Positions 1 to 8,990 of a stretch of DNA of 64,000 nucleotides are shown here, piece by piece. Each line of letters starts with the position of its first letter. Position 1 is the first letter of the stretch. Origin of the DNA: Rhipicephalus microplus (taxonomy: Eukaryota > Arthropoda > Arachnida > Ixodida > Ixodidae). The notes under the pieces were generated by a model. That model had not been told where the DNA came from, ran no database searches, and worked only from the letters and a program-made list of their open reading frames with translations. Made by a program: the position numbers and the translations under genes. Where the stretch lies: positions 54,963,771 to 55,027,770 of the forward strand of contig NC_134705.1 of the NCBI RefSeq assembly GCF_043290135.1. Direction: 5' to 3'.

Positions 1-445
1 ATCGCAACGGCAGCTCCCAAAAGAGATGGCTTACATTTCTGCAATCTCACTGCCTCAATGTGGGCTTGCTCAGAGATAGGCTCATCAGATTACTCCACGA
101 AGAGTATAATTTGTGCTTGGGAAACTGCCTGAAACAGCGATGTTCCTTGAACACCAGTTCAGTCAACTCATGACGTTGCATTGCTTACAACTGGCAGTCG
201 AACGCTAAATTTAAGATGTGTAACAGATCAACCACTCCACAGGTATGTTGAACTATAGAACTACTTGCAGGCCAGCTCCCCAAAAACTTCTGGGAACTTC
301 AAACTGTGCAAGAGATCTCCACTAACCTCCAGGGGCATAAATCCAGAAACATTACAAAGGGGCACAATCACCTTGCTACGGCAGCCATTTGGTTTTAAGG
401 GCGAAGCACCTAACTAGTGCCGTAAGTCGTGCGTCCGCGATGCAT

Positions 446-510
<65 letters not shown>
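446..510. repeat. (GTA)n microsatellite
   Basis: A perfect trinucleotide array of about 21 units. It produces open frames on both strands (poly-Val, poly-Thr) that are not genes. It sits at the start of an interspersed repeat running to about 870. Confidence 0.97.
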
Positions 511-612
511 CACTTCTCGTTTAGCTCTAGGAATGTCCGCTGGATGGTGGTACTTTTGCATGACAAATACATGATGAAAAGATCTCAGATGGCGGTACTT
601 GGAGTGTTGACT

Positions 613-842
613 AGATGGACGGGCAGACGAACAGAAAAACAGATGCACGAACGGACGGACAGAAGAATGGACGCACACACAGACACATGGACAGACGGGC
701 GGACGGCCGAATGGATGCACGGAAAAATGCACTGACAGACACAGGAACGATGCACGGACGGACGCATGGACGGACATAGAGACAGACGTACGCACGCACT
801 GTCACATGGAGGGACGGACGGAAGCGTGGGCGGACTGATTGA
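613..842. repeat. Degenerate GGAC-rich minisatellite
   Basis: An irregular array of GGACG, GGACA and CAGACG words with no fixed longer period. Together with the preceding GTA array and the flanks (about 385-870) it looks like one interspersed repeat rather than unique sequence. The open frames across it on both strands are compositional artefacts. Confidence 0.8.
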
Positions 843-870
843 CGCTTCGCCTCATTCGTCATCGTTCAGT

Positions 871-1779
871 CCGTGGATATGCTGCGTGTTTTTTGCTACC
901 ATTGTAGTTTTTGTTCTTGTTTGAACGAAACTTGAAACAAATGTTCTGAATCAGATCGAAAGAAATGAGGATGGGTTCCCAGCTCGAGTAATTGCACTGT
1001 TATATTTAGTCTCTTGAAGAAGCGATGAAGGGGCCGTTTAAATTTCCATATTCTTACAAAGCTGAGGCACCTCGAACACTGGTACAGGCTACAGAAAACA
1101 GTGTCTCTGAGAACATTCGATGCACTACGCTGACCTGTCAAGTCATTTATATATATAATGTTTGAAAAAGAAGTTTTGTGGTGGGACATTTACAGGGGCT
1201 TGCCCCTCCCCTCCCAGAATGAGCACAACAGAAGTCGGACTCTCCTGACCCTCCCCCCCCCCCCCCCCCCATGATTTCCGCCACGAGTAGCCACACCTCA
1301 GGGCGGACAACTTCAAATAAGTTGGGTAAAGGGCAACTATTCAGGTTGGCGCATGTTGTGATGACATTGTAAACCCCACTGCGCGACAAAAATTAAACTC
1401 TTCAGGAGTTTCTCGGCCTCAAGTCAAATGAAGTACACTTTATGGGAGGCGCTCAGGTAGGTTGACGTCTGTTCAACTTGTTCAAAATGCGTCAATTCAT
1501 TGTGGCAATTGGGCTCAGTCTTTTGGTCAGTTTCGGGCTCAGAGAAGACTGCACAACGTTGTGAGAGGCGCATAATCTAATCACTAGGCAAATAGCAGTA
1601 ATGGAGGATAAAAATTCTCGATGACAGATATCTGCGTGAACCGGGCATGAAATTTAACCAGGCCAAGAATACAACGCTACTTTTCAGAAAAGCACTGACG
1701 GACAGCATGAACACGCGGATGCTCAACCTAAAGAGTTCACCTAAAGCTCACGCTGTAGCGTTCTAAAGCATGTTGATGC
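871..1779. other. No recognised gene; contains C18 tract
   Basis: I see no coding motif or known repeat here. The only notable structure is an uninterrupted run of 18 C at 1253-1270 next to purine/pyrimidine-skewed sequence. Two short minus-strand open frames (896-1189 and 1147-1389) have no recognisable domain. Confidence 0.6.
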
Positions 1780-2170
1780 ACACAATAATGTCGTCGATGT
1801 CAAAGACATTTTGAATTCGTTCTCAGGCTCCACGGTTTCCCAATATTTCTGGCGAGAATGAAATCCTCCGTCCAGCGCAAGGTCTACGGAAACGTGTAGA
1901 ACACTTACAAAGGCTGCAGGGAGTATTTAAAAAGCGTACGGAGAAAATGTTATTCATGCGAACGAAACATCCCATCCCGCTAAAGCCACTGTAAATGCAC
2001 CTATGTCTCTAGTGCTGTCTATGAGAGTGGATTCAGTGCCATGAACATCACAACGACACTGACCAGTTTATGCAGATGTCCGGAAGTGTTGCGAAAGCTA
2101 CTATTCGTTGAAATGACTCGTTCGCCAGAGCAGCTGTTTTACGCTAGACATCTATGTCAACCCGCAGTTG
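1780..2170 (+). pseudogene. hAT-type transposase C-terminal relic
   Basis: A 37-codon stretch at 2005-2115 reads as the conserved dimerisation segment of hAT/ZBED-like transposases: VSSA, then ESGFSAMN, then KLLFVEM, matching the family pattern 'VSTA..ERGFSAMN(R)IKT...LLFVKL'. The family's usual Arg of ERGFS is Ser here. Upstream sequence back to about 1780 looks related but has stops. There is no full open frame, no visible N-terminal BED finger and no terminal inverted repeats, so this is a decayed fragment. The similarity is from memory of the family; the boundaries are approximate. Confidence 0.55.
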
Positions 2171-3159
2171 ATAGGTGAAAGGTTTTGCGGGGCAAACATG
2201 AAAGTGCTGAAGGAAAGGCGAGGAATGCAAATTATAAAAAACGACACTTTATTTTCGTGACGCGTTGTCTTGAACACTTTTGTTTTTGCACTGCATTACT
2301 TTTCTACGTGAGTTTTCAGCAATTCGTCTCAATTGTCGCTGTTTTTCGTAGTTAAAGTCCGGAAAGCACCGTTCTCGTTACATCCGCCACCCTTTCTGAA
2401 AATCACAGGTGTAGACTCAAGACCTACAAGAATTTCGTTATACTGCAGCCAAGTTGCAAAAATATTGGTTATGTCATCTGTGGACAGCAGAAAACTAGGA
2501 TGATCGTCGACAAGACATCTAGAAATGAGGAGAGGGAAGAAGAGGGAAAGAGAGAGAAGTATAAATGAAAGAACCATAAATAAAGACAAAATACGCCACA
2601 ACGCGTTCGCACTGAGAGAAAAACAAAGAAAAATCCGAAGAAAAAGTGAGAAATAGCGAAATCGAGAGAAAGAAAGTGAACAAAGCAAGAACCAGATATT
2701 AATGAGCAGGCTGATAACAAACAGAAAAAAAGGGAGGAGCAAGCCATGCGTTGTAAGTATAGCAATAGAAGTTATTGAAAAGTAAGGGTGAAGAAAAAGG
2801 ATTAGAGTATTTTTCTTGAAGACCGTATATTGCACAATACGATGCAGCAAGGTGTGGGTGAGGAAAGCATGGGTGAGTAGCACAAAAAGGAAGAAGGAGG
2901 TGCCCTGAGTGCCGGTGTCTCCGCAGTGTTCGCCCCATTAGTCGTGCATGGACTGCTTTAGCTAATGGTAGACATCATGGTGAATGCTTACCCAAAAGCA
3001 ATTATGTCTAACAGTAGGGCATTTTGCCTTGTTCATTATTATTACACAAACCTTCTATGAATCACAGATTGGGGTGGTATCGTCGTACGCTAAAGAGCTG
3101 TTGTCGACAAGCATATGGCATTGCGGTCATCGAAGGCACGCCGTTCACACGCGTATTAT
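2171..3159. other. No recognised gene; purine-rich tract
   Basis: The stretch 2520-2720 is strongly purine-rich (GAGAAAGAG words), which opens a long minus-strand frame at 2329-2883 rich in Leu, Phe and Ser. I regard that frame as compositional. Nothing else recognised. Confidence 0.55.
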
Positions 3160-3161
3160 AG

Positions 3162-3189
3162 TTTATTTATTTATTTATTTATTTATTTA
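3162..3189 (-). repeat. (TAAA)n 3' tail of the LINE
   Basis: Seven TTTA units on the plus strand, which is a (TAAA)n tail at the 3' end of the minus-strand LINE. CR1/L2-group elements typically end in short tandem units instead of long poly(A). Confidence 0.8.
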
Positions 3190-3407
3190 CAGGTTCTGCA
3201 GGCCTATACTTAGGCCCAAGCAGGAGGGGCAAAAACAACAAAAAAAAAGTACAATGTCACAGCACTTAATTAGACAACTTATAGTGCACTTGCACAACAG
3301 AGTTACGGCACATAAACAGTGATCAGAACACTCATGCGCAGCAGAAGTCAACTAACTACATTACTCGGGCACTGCGAATACACACCATATGGATACATCA
3401 TTCAGAA

Positions 3408-6140
3408 CTAAACAAAAAAAAGTTTCAAGCTGTTTTCAATATCTTCGGACTGAAAAGCACTTATTGGTAAAGAGTTCCAGTCAGCAATAGTCCTAGGGAA
3501 AAAACTATTTTTAAAAGCAGTGGTACGGGCAAAAACTGGCGCCAATGAATATTTATGCTTATGTCTTGTTTTTCTAGAAGATAGAGGTTTCACACAGTTG
3601 GGCAGACTTGTTGTAACTTTACCGGAAAGAATTTTGTGTAGGAACGTTAACCGATTAATTTTCCTGCGAATTTCCAGTGTTTGGATATCATTTAGTTGCA
3701 TAAGTTGTGTTGGCGAATCATATCTTTTATATTTACTAAATATAAATCTGACAGCCTTCCGTTGAACTTTTTCAATCAAGGCAATATCTTTTTTACATTG
3801 AGGGTCCCAAACAACCGAGGCATATTCAAGTTTTGATCGGATGCAGGTGTTATATGCCAATAATCTAGTCTCCTTCGTTGAGGATTTAAGTTTCCTCTTA
3901 AGAAACCACAGTTTCCTAAGTGCAGCCGTGCATATGCTTGTAATGTGGTCTGACCACGTAAGTGACTTTGTCAAAGTGACTCCTAGATATTTGTATTTTT
4001 CTACGTCTTTGAGTGGGTTATTGCGGAGAAAATAAGTATAAAGGCTGGGAGTTCGTTTTCTTGTTATTCTCAAGAGAACTGTTTTGTCACTATTAAGTTC
4101 CATGCCCCAGTTTTGACACCACTCATCTATACTTGTAAGAGACTGTTGAAGTAATATGTGGTCATTTACACAACATATTTCTTTAAAAACAACACAATCA
4201 TCCGCGAATAATCTGACGGATATGTCCTTATGTACGACATCAACTAAATCATTAATAAAAATTAAGAATAACAAGGGGCCTAACACACTACCTTGTGGCA
4301 CACCAGAAGAAACATTTAGCGAAGAAGAAAAACAACCCCTGACCTCAACAAATTGAGTTCTGTTATTTAAGTACATATGAATCCATTTAACGATACCCGA
4401 AGGTAGCCCAATATTTTCGAGTTTAAACAAAAGTTTTCCATGAGGCACCTTATCAAACGCTTTGCTAAAATCTAAAAAGAACACATCAGTCTGCCCAGAT
4501 ATATCTAGAACCCGTGCGAATTCATGCACTGTAGACACAAGCTGTGTTACCGTAGACATATTTTTTCGGAAACCATGTTGATTAGGCGACAAAATATTAT
4601 TTTCTGATAAAAATGTGTTAATGTAATTTGCAACAACATGCTCTAACATTTTACAGCAGCTACTAGTGATAGAAACAGGACGGTAGTTTGTCAAAGAATA
4701 GCGGTTACCCTTTTTAAAGATCGGCACAACACGAGCTTTACGCCAATCGTCTGGTATCTGACCATATTTGAATGATACATTGAAAAGGGCAGTAAGGAAG
4801 TCAGTGATTTGTTCAGCATAGCGTCGTAGGAATGAATTACCAATGCCGTCAGGGCCTGACGATTTCTTAGGATTAACCTTAAGTAACATTTGTAAAACAC
4901 CTTCACGAGTTATCAGAACATCATCCGTGATTATGGGCATCGGGTCTCGCAGTTCATAATACTGTGGTTCGGAAAAGACGCTCTGAAAGTATTTATTAAA
5001 ATGATCAGCAATTAGTGCCGGATCTGTTATCGTGACCTCATCAACTTGTATTTCAGAAACGCCTTCTTTAGTTTGCTTAATATAGCGCCAAAATTTATCA
5101 GGATCTGTCCTGATGAATTCAGGTAGTGTGTCGTTAAAAAATTGATGCCTAGCCTTGCTAACACTCTCTAATAATTTTTCTTTAAGATCGGAAAAATGTT
5201 GCGTACTAGTCTTGTGTTTTTTTCGTAACCTTTTTATCTTTCTCTTGATCTGTATAATCTCACGGTTTATCCATGGGTTATGTGAACGCCTGCGTATTCT
5301 CCTAAGCGGTACAAAGTTCTTTGTACAGAAGTCCACAATACCACGGAAGCGTTGCCAGGCTCTATCAACATCACTAACAGATGTGGGGAGATGTGTTTCT
5401 AAATAATCAATTACTGCAACATCATCCGCTCGATTGAAATCTCTTACAACACTTTCCACTGGCGTTTTCACTGATTTACAACGTGCATGCCTGTCCCAAA
5501 CAAATGATATTAATCTATGGTCAGAAATACCGGTTTCAACTGTGATAGTCGCTTCGGTAAAGAGTTCCGTTGTAAATAGCAGATCAAGTATCGAACTCCC
5601 CCTTGTGGGGTGTCCTACCATTTGCTCAAGGCCTAGAGAAAACATTATGTCTAAGAGTGTGTCAGCCGAAGAAGAAGTACCATAATTTATATCATCCCAA
5701 TTAATGGCTGGCAGATTGAAGTCACCCGTTAAAATAAGATTTTTGCTTCGTAGACGTAGTAGTTCATCGTACAAACCGCTCATAAAAGAATCATCAGCAT
5801 TAGGACATCGATAAACCGCACAGAGAAAAAATGACATATCAGCAAATGAAAGTTTTAAAAGCAGACTCTCTCTCACTGGAAAACGCTCAGCAATAGTTAC
5901 ATCAATGCCATACTTGATAATGACAGCCACTCCACCGCCCCGATGACCACGATCACATCGAAAAAGTTGGTAGTTCGGCGGAACTATCTCGCTATCGCCA
6001 ATGGCTTCATGTAACCAAGACTCTGTTATCACACAGACATGAGGATCGTGCGTGAGCAAAATATTTTCCAACTTTTCAATTTTATTTGTTATACTCCGTG
6101 CATTGAAGCAAAGCAAACGAAGTTGGTGCTCCCCTAATTG
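3408..6140 (-). CDS. LINE ORF2: AP endonuclease plus reverse transcriptase
   Basis: Encodes the enzyme that nicks target DNA and reverse-transcribes the element's RNA on it. The frame is open from the codon after the ORF1 stop (6140) to 3408, about 910 codons. Counting from the codon at 6116: endonuclease residues include TESW (~31), GDFN (131) and SDH (198-200). Reverse transcriptase motifs are FLDFSKAFDKVPH (~548-559), SGVPQGSVLGP (~604-614) and FADD (637-640). There is no RNase H domain, as usual for CR1/L2. The codon at 6116 is TTG, not ATG, and the first in-frame ATG is codon 94, inside the endonuclease after its catalytic Glu. Initiation there would leave a dead endonuclease. The frame is continuous with ORF1 across one UAG, so I infer expression as an ORF1-ORF2 fusion by readthrough; non-AUG or reinitiated starts are alternatives. 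Confidence 0.92.
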   Translation of the reverse strand, partial: QLGEHQLRLLCFNARSITNKIEKLENILLTHDPHVCVITESWLHEAIGDSEIVPPNYQLFRCDRGHRGGGVAVIIKYGIDVTIAERFPVRESLLLKLSFADMSFFLCAVYRCPNADDSFMSGLYDELLRLRSKNLILTGDFNLPAINWDDINYGTSSSADTLLDIMFSLGLEQMVGHPTRGSSILDLLFTTELFTEATITVETGISDHRLISFVWDRHARCKSVKTPVESVVRDFNRADDVAVIDYLETHLPTSVSDVDRAWQRFRGIVDFCTKNFVPLRRIRRRSHNPWINREIIQIKRKIKRLRKKHKTSTQHFSDLKEKLLESVSKARHQFFNDTLPEFIRTDPDKFWRYIKQTKEGVSEIQVDEVTITDPALIADHFNKYFQSVFSEPQYYELRDPMPIITDDVLITREGVLQMLLKVNPKKSSGPDGIGNSFLRRYAEQITDFLTALFNVSFKYGQIPDDWRKARVVPIFKKGNRYSLTNYRPVSITSSCCKMLEHVVANYINTFLSENNILSPNQHGFRKNMSTVTQLVSTVHEFARVLDISGQTDVFFLDFSKAFDKVPHGKLLFKLENIGLPSGIVKWIHMYLNNRTQFVEVRGCFSSSLNVSSGVPQGSVLGPLLFLIFINDLVDVVHKDISVRLFADDCVVFKEICCVNDHILLQQSLTSIDEWCQNWGMELNSDKTVLLRITRKRTPSLYTYFLRNNPLKDVEKYKYLGVTLTKSLTWSDHITSICTAALRKLWFLKRKLKSSTKETRLLAYNTCIRSKLEYASVVWDPQCKKDIALIEKVQRKAVRFIFSKYKRYDSPTQLMQLNDIQTLEIRRKINRLTFLHKILSGKVTTSLPNCVKPLSSRKTRHKHKYSLAPVFARTTAFKNSFFPRTIADWNSLPISAFQSEDIENSLKLFFV

Positions 6141-6143
6141 CTA
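6135..6143 (-). promoter_or_regulatory. Candidate UAG readthrough site between ORF1 and ORF2
   Basis: On the minus strand ORF1 ends AGC-TAG and is followed immediately by CAA-TTA, with TAG at 6143-6141 and the hexamer at 6140-6135. UAG followed by CARYYA (classically CAAUUA) is the type I leaky-stop context known from tobamoviruses. Frames on both sides are the same: eight sense codons separate the stop from the codon at 6116. Readthrough function is inferred from sequence only. Confidence 0.65.
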
Positions 6144-7598
6144 GCTGGGATTCCCTACGGCACTCTCATGTGACACTTTCCTACGCGCATTAAGCGAGTC
6201 ATCCCAACAGAAAAAGGTGTGATCAATACGAAGCTTATCGTGAACAAGAGCAACCTTGCTACCGCTTTCTCTGTCTGCTTTTGCAGTTGCCCATAGCAGT
6301 TTTCTTTTGCGGAGTGTGTCAGAACAGTAGTCGTTTTGAAGATAAATTTTGGTTCCCTTCAGCTTATGTGCTTGACGCAACACAGCTTGCTTTTCCGTAT
6401 AATCTTGGAAAAAAAGTATAACAGGACGTCTGCTTGATACCGGCTTGCCTAATCTATGAATCCGCGCAATTGTCGTGCATTTCACCCCTAATCGATCATG
6501 AAATATGCCCTTCACTACCTTTTCACGTAGCTCTGCTTCAGATTCACTCCCAGCAGCGCTGATACCAAATACAAGAAGATTATTCCGGCGACTGCGATTC
6601 TCAAGGTCAACCAGCTTGGACTGATGAATATCAATTAACTGCTGAATGGAATCTACAGACTCCTGTATCGATTCGCTCACGCCCTTCTGAGTTTGTAATT
6701 GCTTAACATTTGCTTCTAAGTTATTCAGACGCACTCCAAAGGTGCTTATTAATGATTCTGTTGAGTCTAAACGTGCTCTAAGGCTTACAAGTTCTGCTCG
6801 GATATCAGATTGTCCCTTCAAGAGCTCGTGAAACATTTCATCAACAGTTGGCCCAGGGTTTTGCTCGACATCTCCACACAGCAATAACTTGCAAACAAAA
6901 TAACATTCATATGCAATAATAAAACATGTCTGTGGGCACGGCACAATAAGAAGTACAATTTCGTCTCCAGACCTATGATTTGAAAGAGAAAAACTAACCT
7001 GTACAACGAAAAAGAAGCGTTTCGTTAGCGGCATCTTTCCAGCCGCTTCGCCGTGCCCACTGAAGGTCCAACTGTGTGGCCTGTCTTTAAAAGGGCGATC
7101 CAACGATGACGTCACGGGCATGCAATGTTCCAGAGGGGGCGTATCCAGTATGTCCAAATTCGATGAAGGCACTGGACAGTAGTTAGCAGAGACAGATGTA
7201 ATCGCCGCAACTTCATTCCCGGTAGTGCAAGGTTCCGATGGCCCGGCGAGCATGAAAAACACGGCCTGTACAACGAAAAAGAAGCGTTTCGTTAGCGGCA
7301 TCTTTCCAGCCGCTTCGCCGTGCCCACTGAAGGTCCAACTGTGTGGCCTGTCTTTAAAAGGGCGATCCAACGATGACGTCACGGGCATGCAATGTTCCAG
7401 AGGGGGCGTATCCAGTATGTCCAAATTCGATGAAGGCACTGGACAGTAGTTAGCAGAGACAGATGTAATCGCCGCAACTTCATTCCCGGTAGTGCAAGGT
7501 TCCGATGGCCCGGCGAGCATGAAAAACACGGCCTGTACAACGAAAAAGAAGCGTTTCGTTAGCGGCATCTTTCCAGCCGCTTCGCCGTGCCCACTCAT
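6141..7598 (-). CDS. LINE ORF1: coiled-coil RNA-binding protein with 2A-like motif
   Basis: ORF1 proteins of this type trimerise through a coiled coil and coat the element RNA. The frame is open from an ATG at 7598, but its first ~188 codons are two 267-bp monomers (89 codons each) that are more likely promoter units. The minimal start is the ATG at 7034, giving 297 residues. From that start, residues 1-52 are hydrophobic, GDVEQNPGP lies at 54-62, a heptad-like coiled coil runs from about 70 to 150, and then comes an L1-ORF1-like RNA-binding region (NNLLVFGIS ... RRPVILFFQDY ... KGTKIYLQNDYC). It ends in UAG and continues in frame into ORF2. Which ATG is used cannot be told from sequence alone. 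Confidence 0.82.
   Translation of the reverse strand: MSGHGEAAGKMPLTKRFFFVVQAVFFMLAGPSEPCTTGNEVAAITSVSANYCPVPSSNLDILDTPPLEHCMPVTSSLDRPFKDRPHSWTFSGHGEAAGKMPLTKRFFFVVQAVFFMLAGPSEPCTTGNEVAAITSVSANYCPVPSSNLDILDTPPLEHCMPVTSSLDRPFKDRPHSWTFSGHGEAAGKMPLTKRFFFVVQVSFSLSNHRSGDEIVLLIVPCPQTCFIIAYECYFVCKLLLCGDVEQNPGPTVDEMFHELLKGQSDIRAELVSLRARLDSTESLISTFGVRLNNLEANVKQLQTQKGVSESIQESVDSIQQLIDIHQSKLVDLENRSRRNNLLVFGISAAGSESEAELREKVVKGIFHDRLGVKCTTIARIHRLGKPVSSRRPVILFFQDYTEKQAVLRQAHKLKGTKIYLQNDYCSDTLRKRKLLWATAKADRESGSKVALVHDKLRIDHTFFCWDDSLNARRKVSHESAVGNPS
6849..6875 (-). other. 2A-like ribosome-skipping motif in ORF1
   Basis: Codons for GDVEQNPGP, matching the 2A consensus D-x-E-x-N-P-G-P, preceded by a hydrophobic stretch ending CKLLLC. 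In known 2A sequences the ribosome fails to link the final G-P pair, here between 6852-6854 (Gly) and 6849-6851 (Pro). With the 7034 start this would release a 61-residue hydrophobic leader from the rest of ORF1. Such motifs are known from several APE-type LINEs (for example sea urchin CR1-like elements). Activity here is inferred. Confidence 0.85.
6998..7595 (-). repeat. Tandem 267-bp 5' monomers of the LINE
   Basis: Two full copies (6998-7264 and 7265-7531) that look identical by eye, plus a 64-bp partial copy (7532-7595). Each full copy carries a palindromic TGACGTCA (7107-7114 and 7374-7381), the cAMP-response-element core. Position at the 5' end of a LINE and near-perfect identity resemble promoter monomers of mouse L1. 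The period is a multiple of three, so ORF1 stays open through them. Confidence 0.9.
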
Positions 7599-7644
7599 AG
7601 CATCGTGCGGCAGCGAATCTAGTTAGCTGTCATACAACAGTGAG

Positions 7645-7896
7645 ACCTGGCCTGGTGGTCTAGTGGTAATGGTAATCGACCGCTGACGCGCAATTCATGA
7701 CATCGAGTCATGGCCACGGCGACCACGATTTGTAGAGGGCCCAGAGTGCTTAGATTTACGTTCAAGATGAAGAAGCCCAGGAGGTCAAAATTTCTACGCC
7801 ATCTACTACTGCGTGTCACATAACTTAGTCATCGCTTCGAGACGTTAAACGGTGACGATTATTATTATCATTATTATTATTATTATTATTATTCGT
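7645..7896 (+). mobile_element. Diverged Ruka-like SINE with ATT tail
   Basis: Starts with a tRNA-like A-box (TGGTGGTCTAGTGGTAATGG) and contains the diagnostic body words TTAGATTTACGTTCAAGA, AGGAGGTCAAAATTTC and GAGACGTTAAAC of the SINE seen in better condition at 28750-28987 and 30605-30845. It ends in (ATT)n at 7860-7896. It lies immediately upstream of the minus-strand LINE. Confidence 0.7.
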
Positions 7897-8529
7897 TGGT
7901 AAATACTCCTCAATAGCGTGACGCAAATAGCTCAAGGCAATAAGTGAAAGGTTTCATAACTTGTGAAAGTTATTGAGACTGAAAAAGGTTGTCATATCGT
8001 AGTTTCGGATATATAGGCAGACTCCCGTCCGAACGGCAGACTTACTGTGAAAATTGTTGTTTTTGTTGCTTACAGTAGGAAACGGGCGCTATAGTGGGTA
8101 TGCTCTCAACCTTGATGTGCGAGGTTGGAATAGCATCGCGCGGCAGCGAATCTATTTTTATTGTTTAGCTGCTCGCGAGTTCCTGAGTGCAGTTGTGGGC
8201 TACGTTCTGTGTACGCTCTGTCTTCACTGTCCGCGTGTTATAAGAAAATTGTCGAAGGTCTCTATTGTGCAAGCTGTTCTCCTTAGTTCAAACACAGCAG
8301 CGTCTTGTGCGCGGTGAGTGTTTAATACGTGGAAAGTCTTTCAACAAGTTCATTTTCGTTTTCGGAGAGGTGGTACGCTGCGGGGTTTCACACCAGCCAG
8401 CAGTGACAGCGGCGAACTGCGCCGTATTTGGTCGTAACACACTCGCAAAATAGAAGCCTTGCGATTGCAATTTCGCTTCGGTAGAGTTCTTTTTTTATAC
8501 CGAAGGTGCTGAGGCATGCCAGAAGACCG
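7897..8529. other. No recognised gene
   Basis: I see no coding motif. A short segment at 8128-8160 (TAGCATCGCGCGGCAGCGAA) closely resembles 7598-7620, just outside the 5' end of the LINE, so both belong to a dispersed repeat. Confidence 0.5.
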
Positions 8530-8990
8530 CGGAATTAAGTAACAGCACGGCGAGAAAGGAAGTGGTTTCACCGCATTAAACAGCGAGACATATTGCCTTC
8601 CTTTCCCCTGGCTGTGTTTACCAGATTCACCGGTGCTAGCACAACAAAAGAAATTTGATTAGAGATAAACGGGAAGTCAGCTTACCTTTCCGACAACAGC
8701 GATGGCGCTGTATGGCAGAACTTTCACGCCTGCACTAAACAGCTATGATCACTCCGCTACACATGAGCACAGTACGCAGCGGTTGTTGAGAAGAAACAGA
8801 CACTCCAACAATTGCTGTCATCCTTTTCCTGCCATGACATCCCGTTTTCATATTTACAGTGTCGACACAACGCTTATGCGGCACCAAAAACGCGATCACA
8901 AGTAGACGAGGGAAGTCTGTTTAGCTTTCCGGCTATCACACAATCGTGCTGTTTGGGAAAACCTTCACACCCGCCATCTGCACCCATCCG
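8530..8990. repeat. Diverged tandem duplication, period ~240 bp
   Basis: The words GGGAAGTCAGCTTACCTTTCC ... ACTTTCACGCCTGCAC near 8671-8735 recur in altered form as GGGAAGTCTGTTTAGCTTTCC ... CCTTCACACCCGCC near 8910-8975. Upstream parts (8590 and 8815) also resemble each other weakly. No protein function recognised. Confidence 0.4.

Larger units (their letters stand above)
3160..7597 (-). mobile_element. CR1/L2-type non-LTR retrotransposon, apparently intact
   Basis: A minus-strand LINE of about 4.4 kb. In transcription order it has tandem 267-bp 5' monomers (7595-6998), ORF1, a UAG stop, ORF2 with apurinic endonuclease and reverse transcriptase, a short 3' UTR and a (TAAA)n tail (plus-strand TTTA repeats at 3162-3189). 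The C-terminal ORF2 block containing FARTTAFKNSFFPRTI and the tail are typical of the CR1/L2 group. Both ORFs are open throughout and the visible catalytic motifs are intact, so this could be a recent and possibly active copy. I could not see a clear target-site duplication, which is common for this group. Clade assignment beyond CR1/L2 would need a tree. Confidence 0.88.

Noticed and set aside
376..862. Four overlapping open frames on both strands
   Set aside because: Caused by the GTA and GGAC-rich arrays, with no conserved frame.
2329..2883. 184-codon minus-strand frame that looks membrane-protein-like
   Set aside because: Its Leu/Phe/Ser richness comes from the purine-rich plus strand; no ordered motif or repeat of hydrophobic segments that I would trust.
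7064..7598. An 89-residue tandem protein domain at the N terminus of ORF1
   Set aside because: The two units look identical at DNA level and sit where LINE promoter monomers sit; there is no sign of selection on the protein. Kept as a note on the start choice only.
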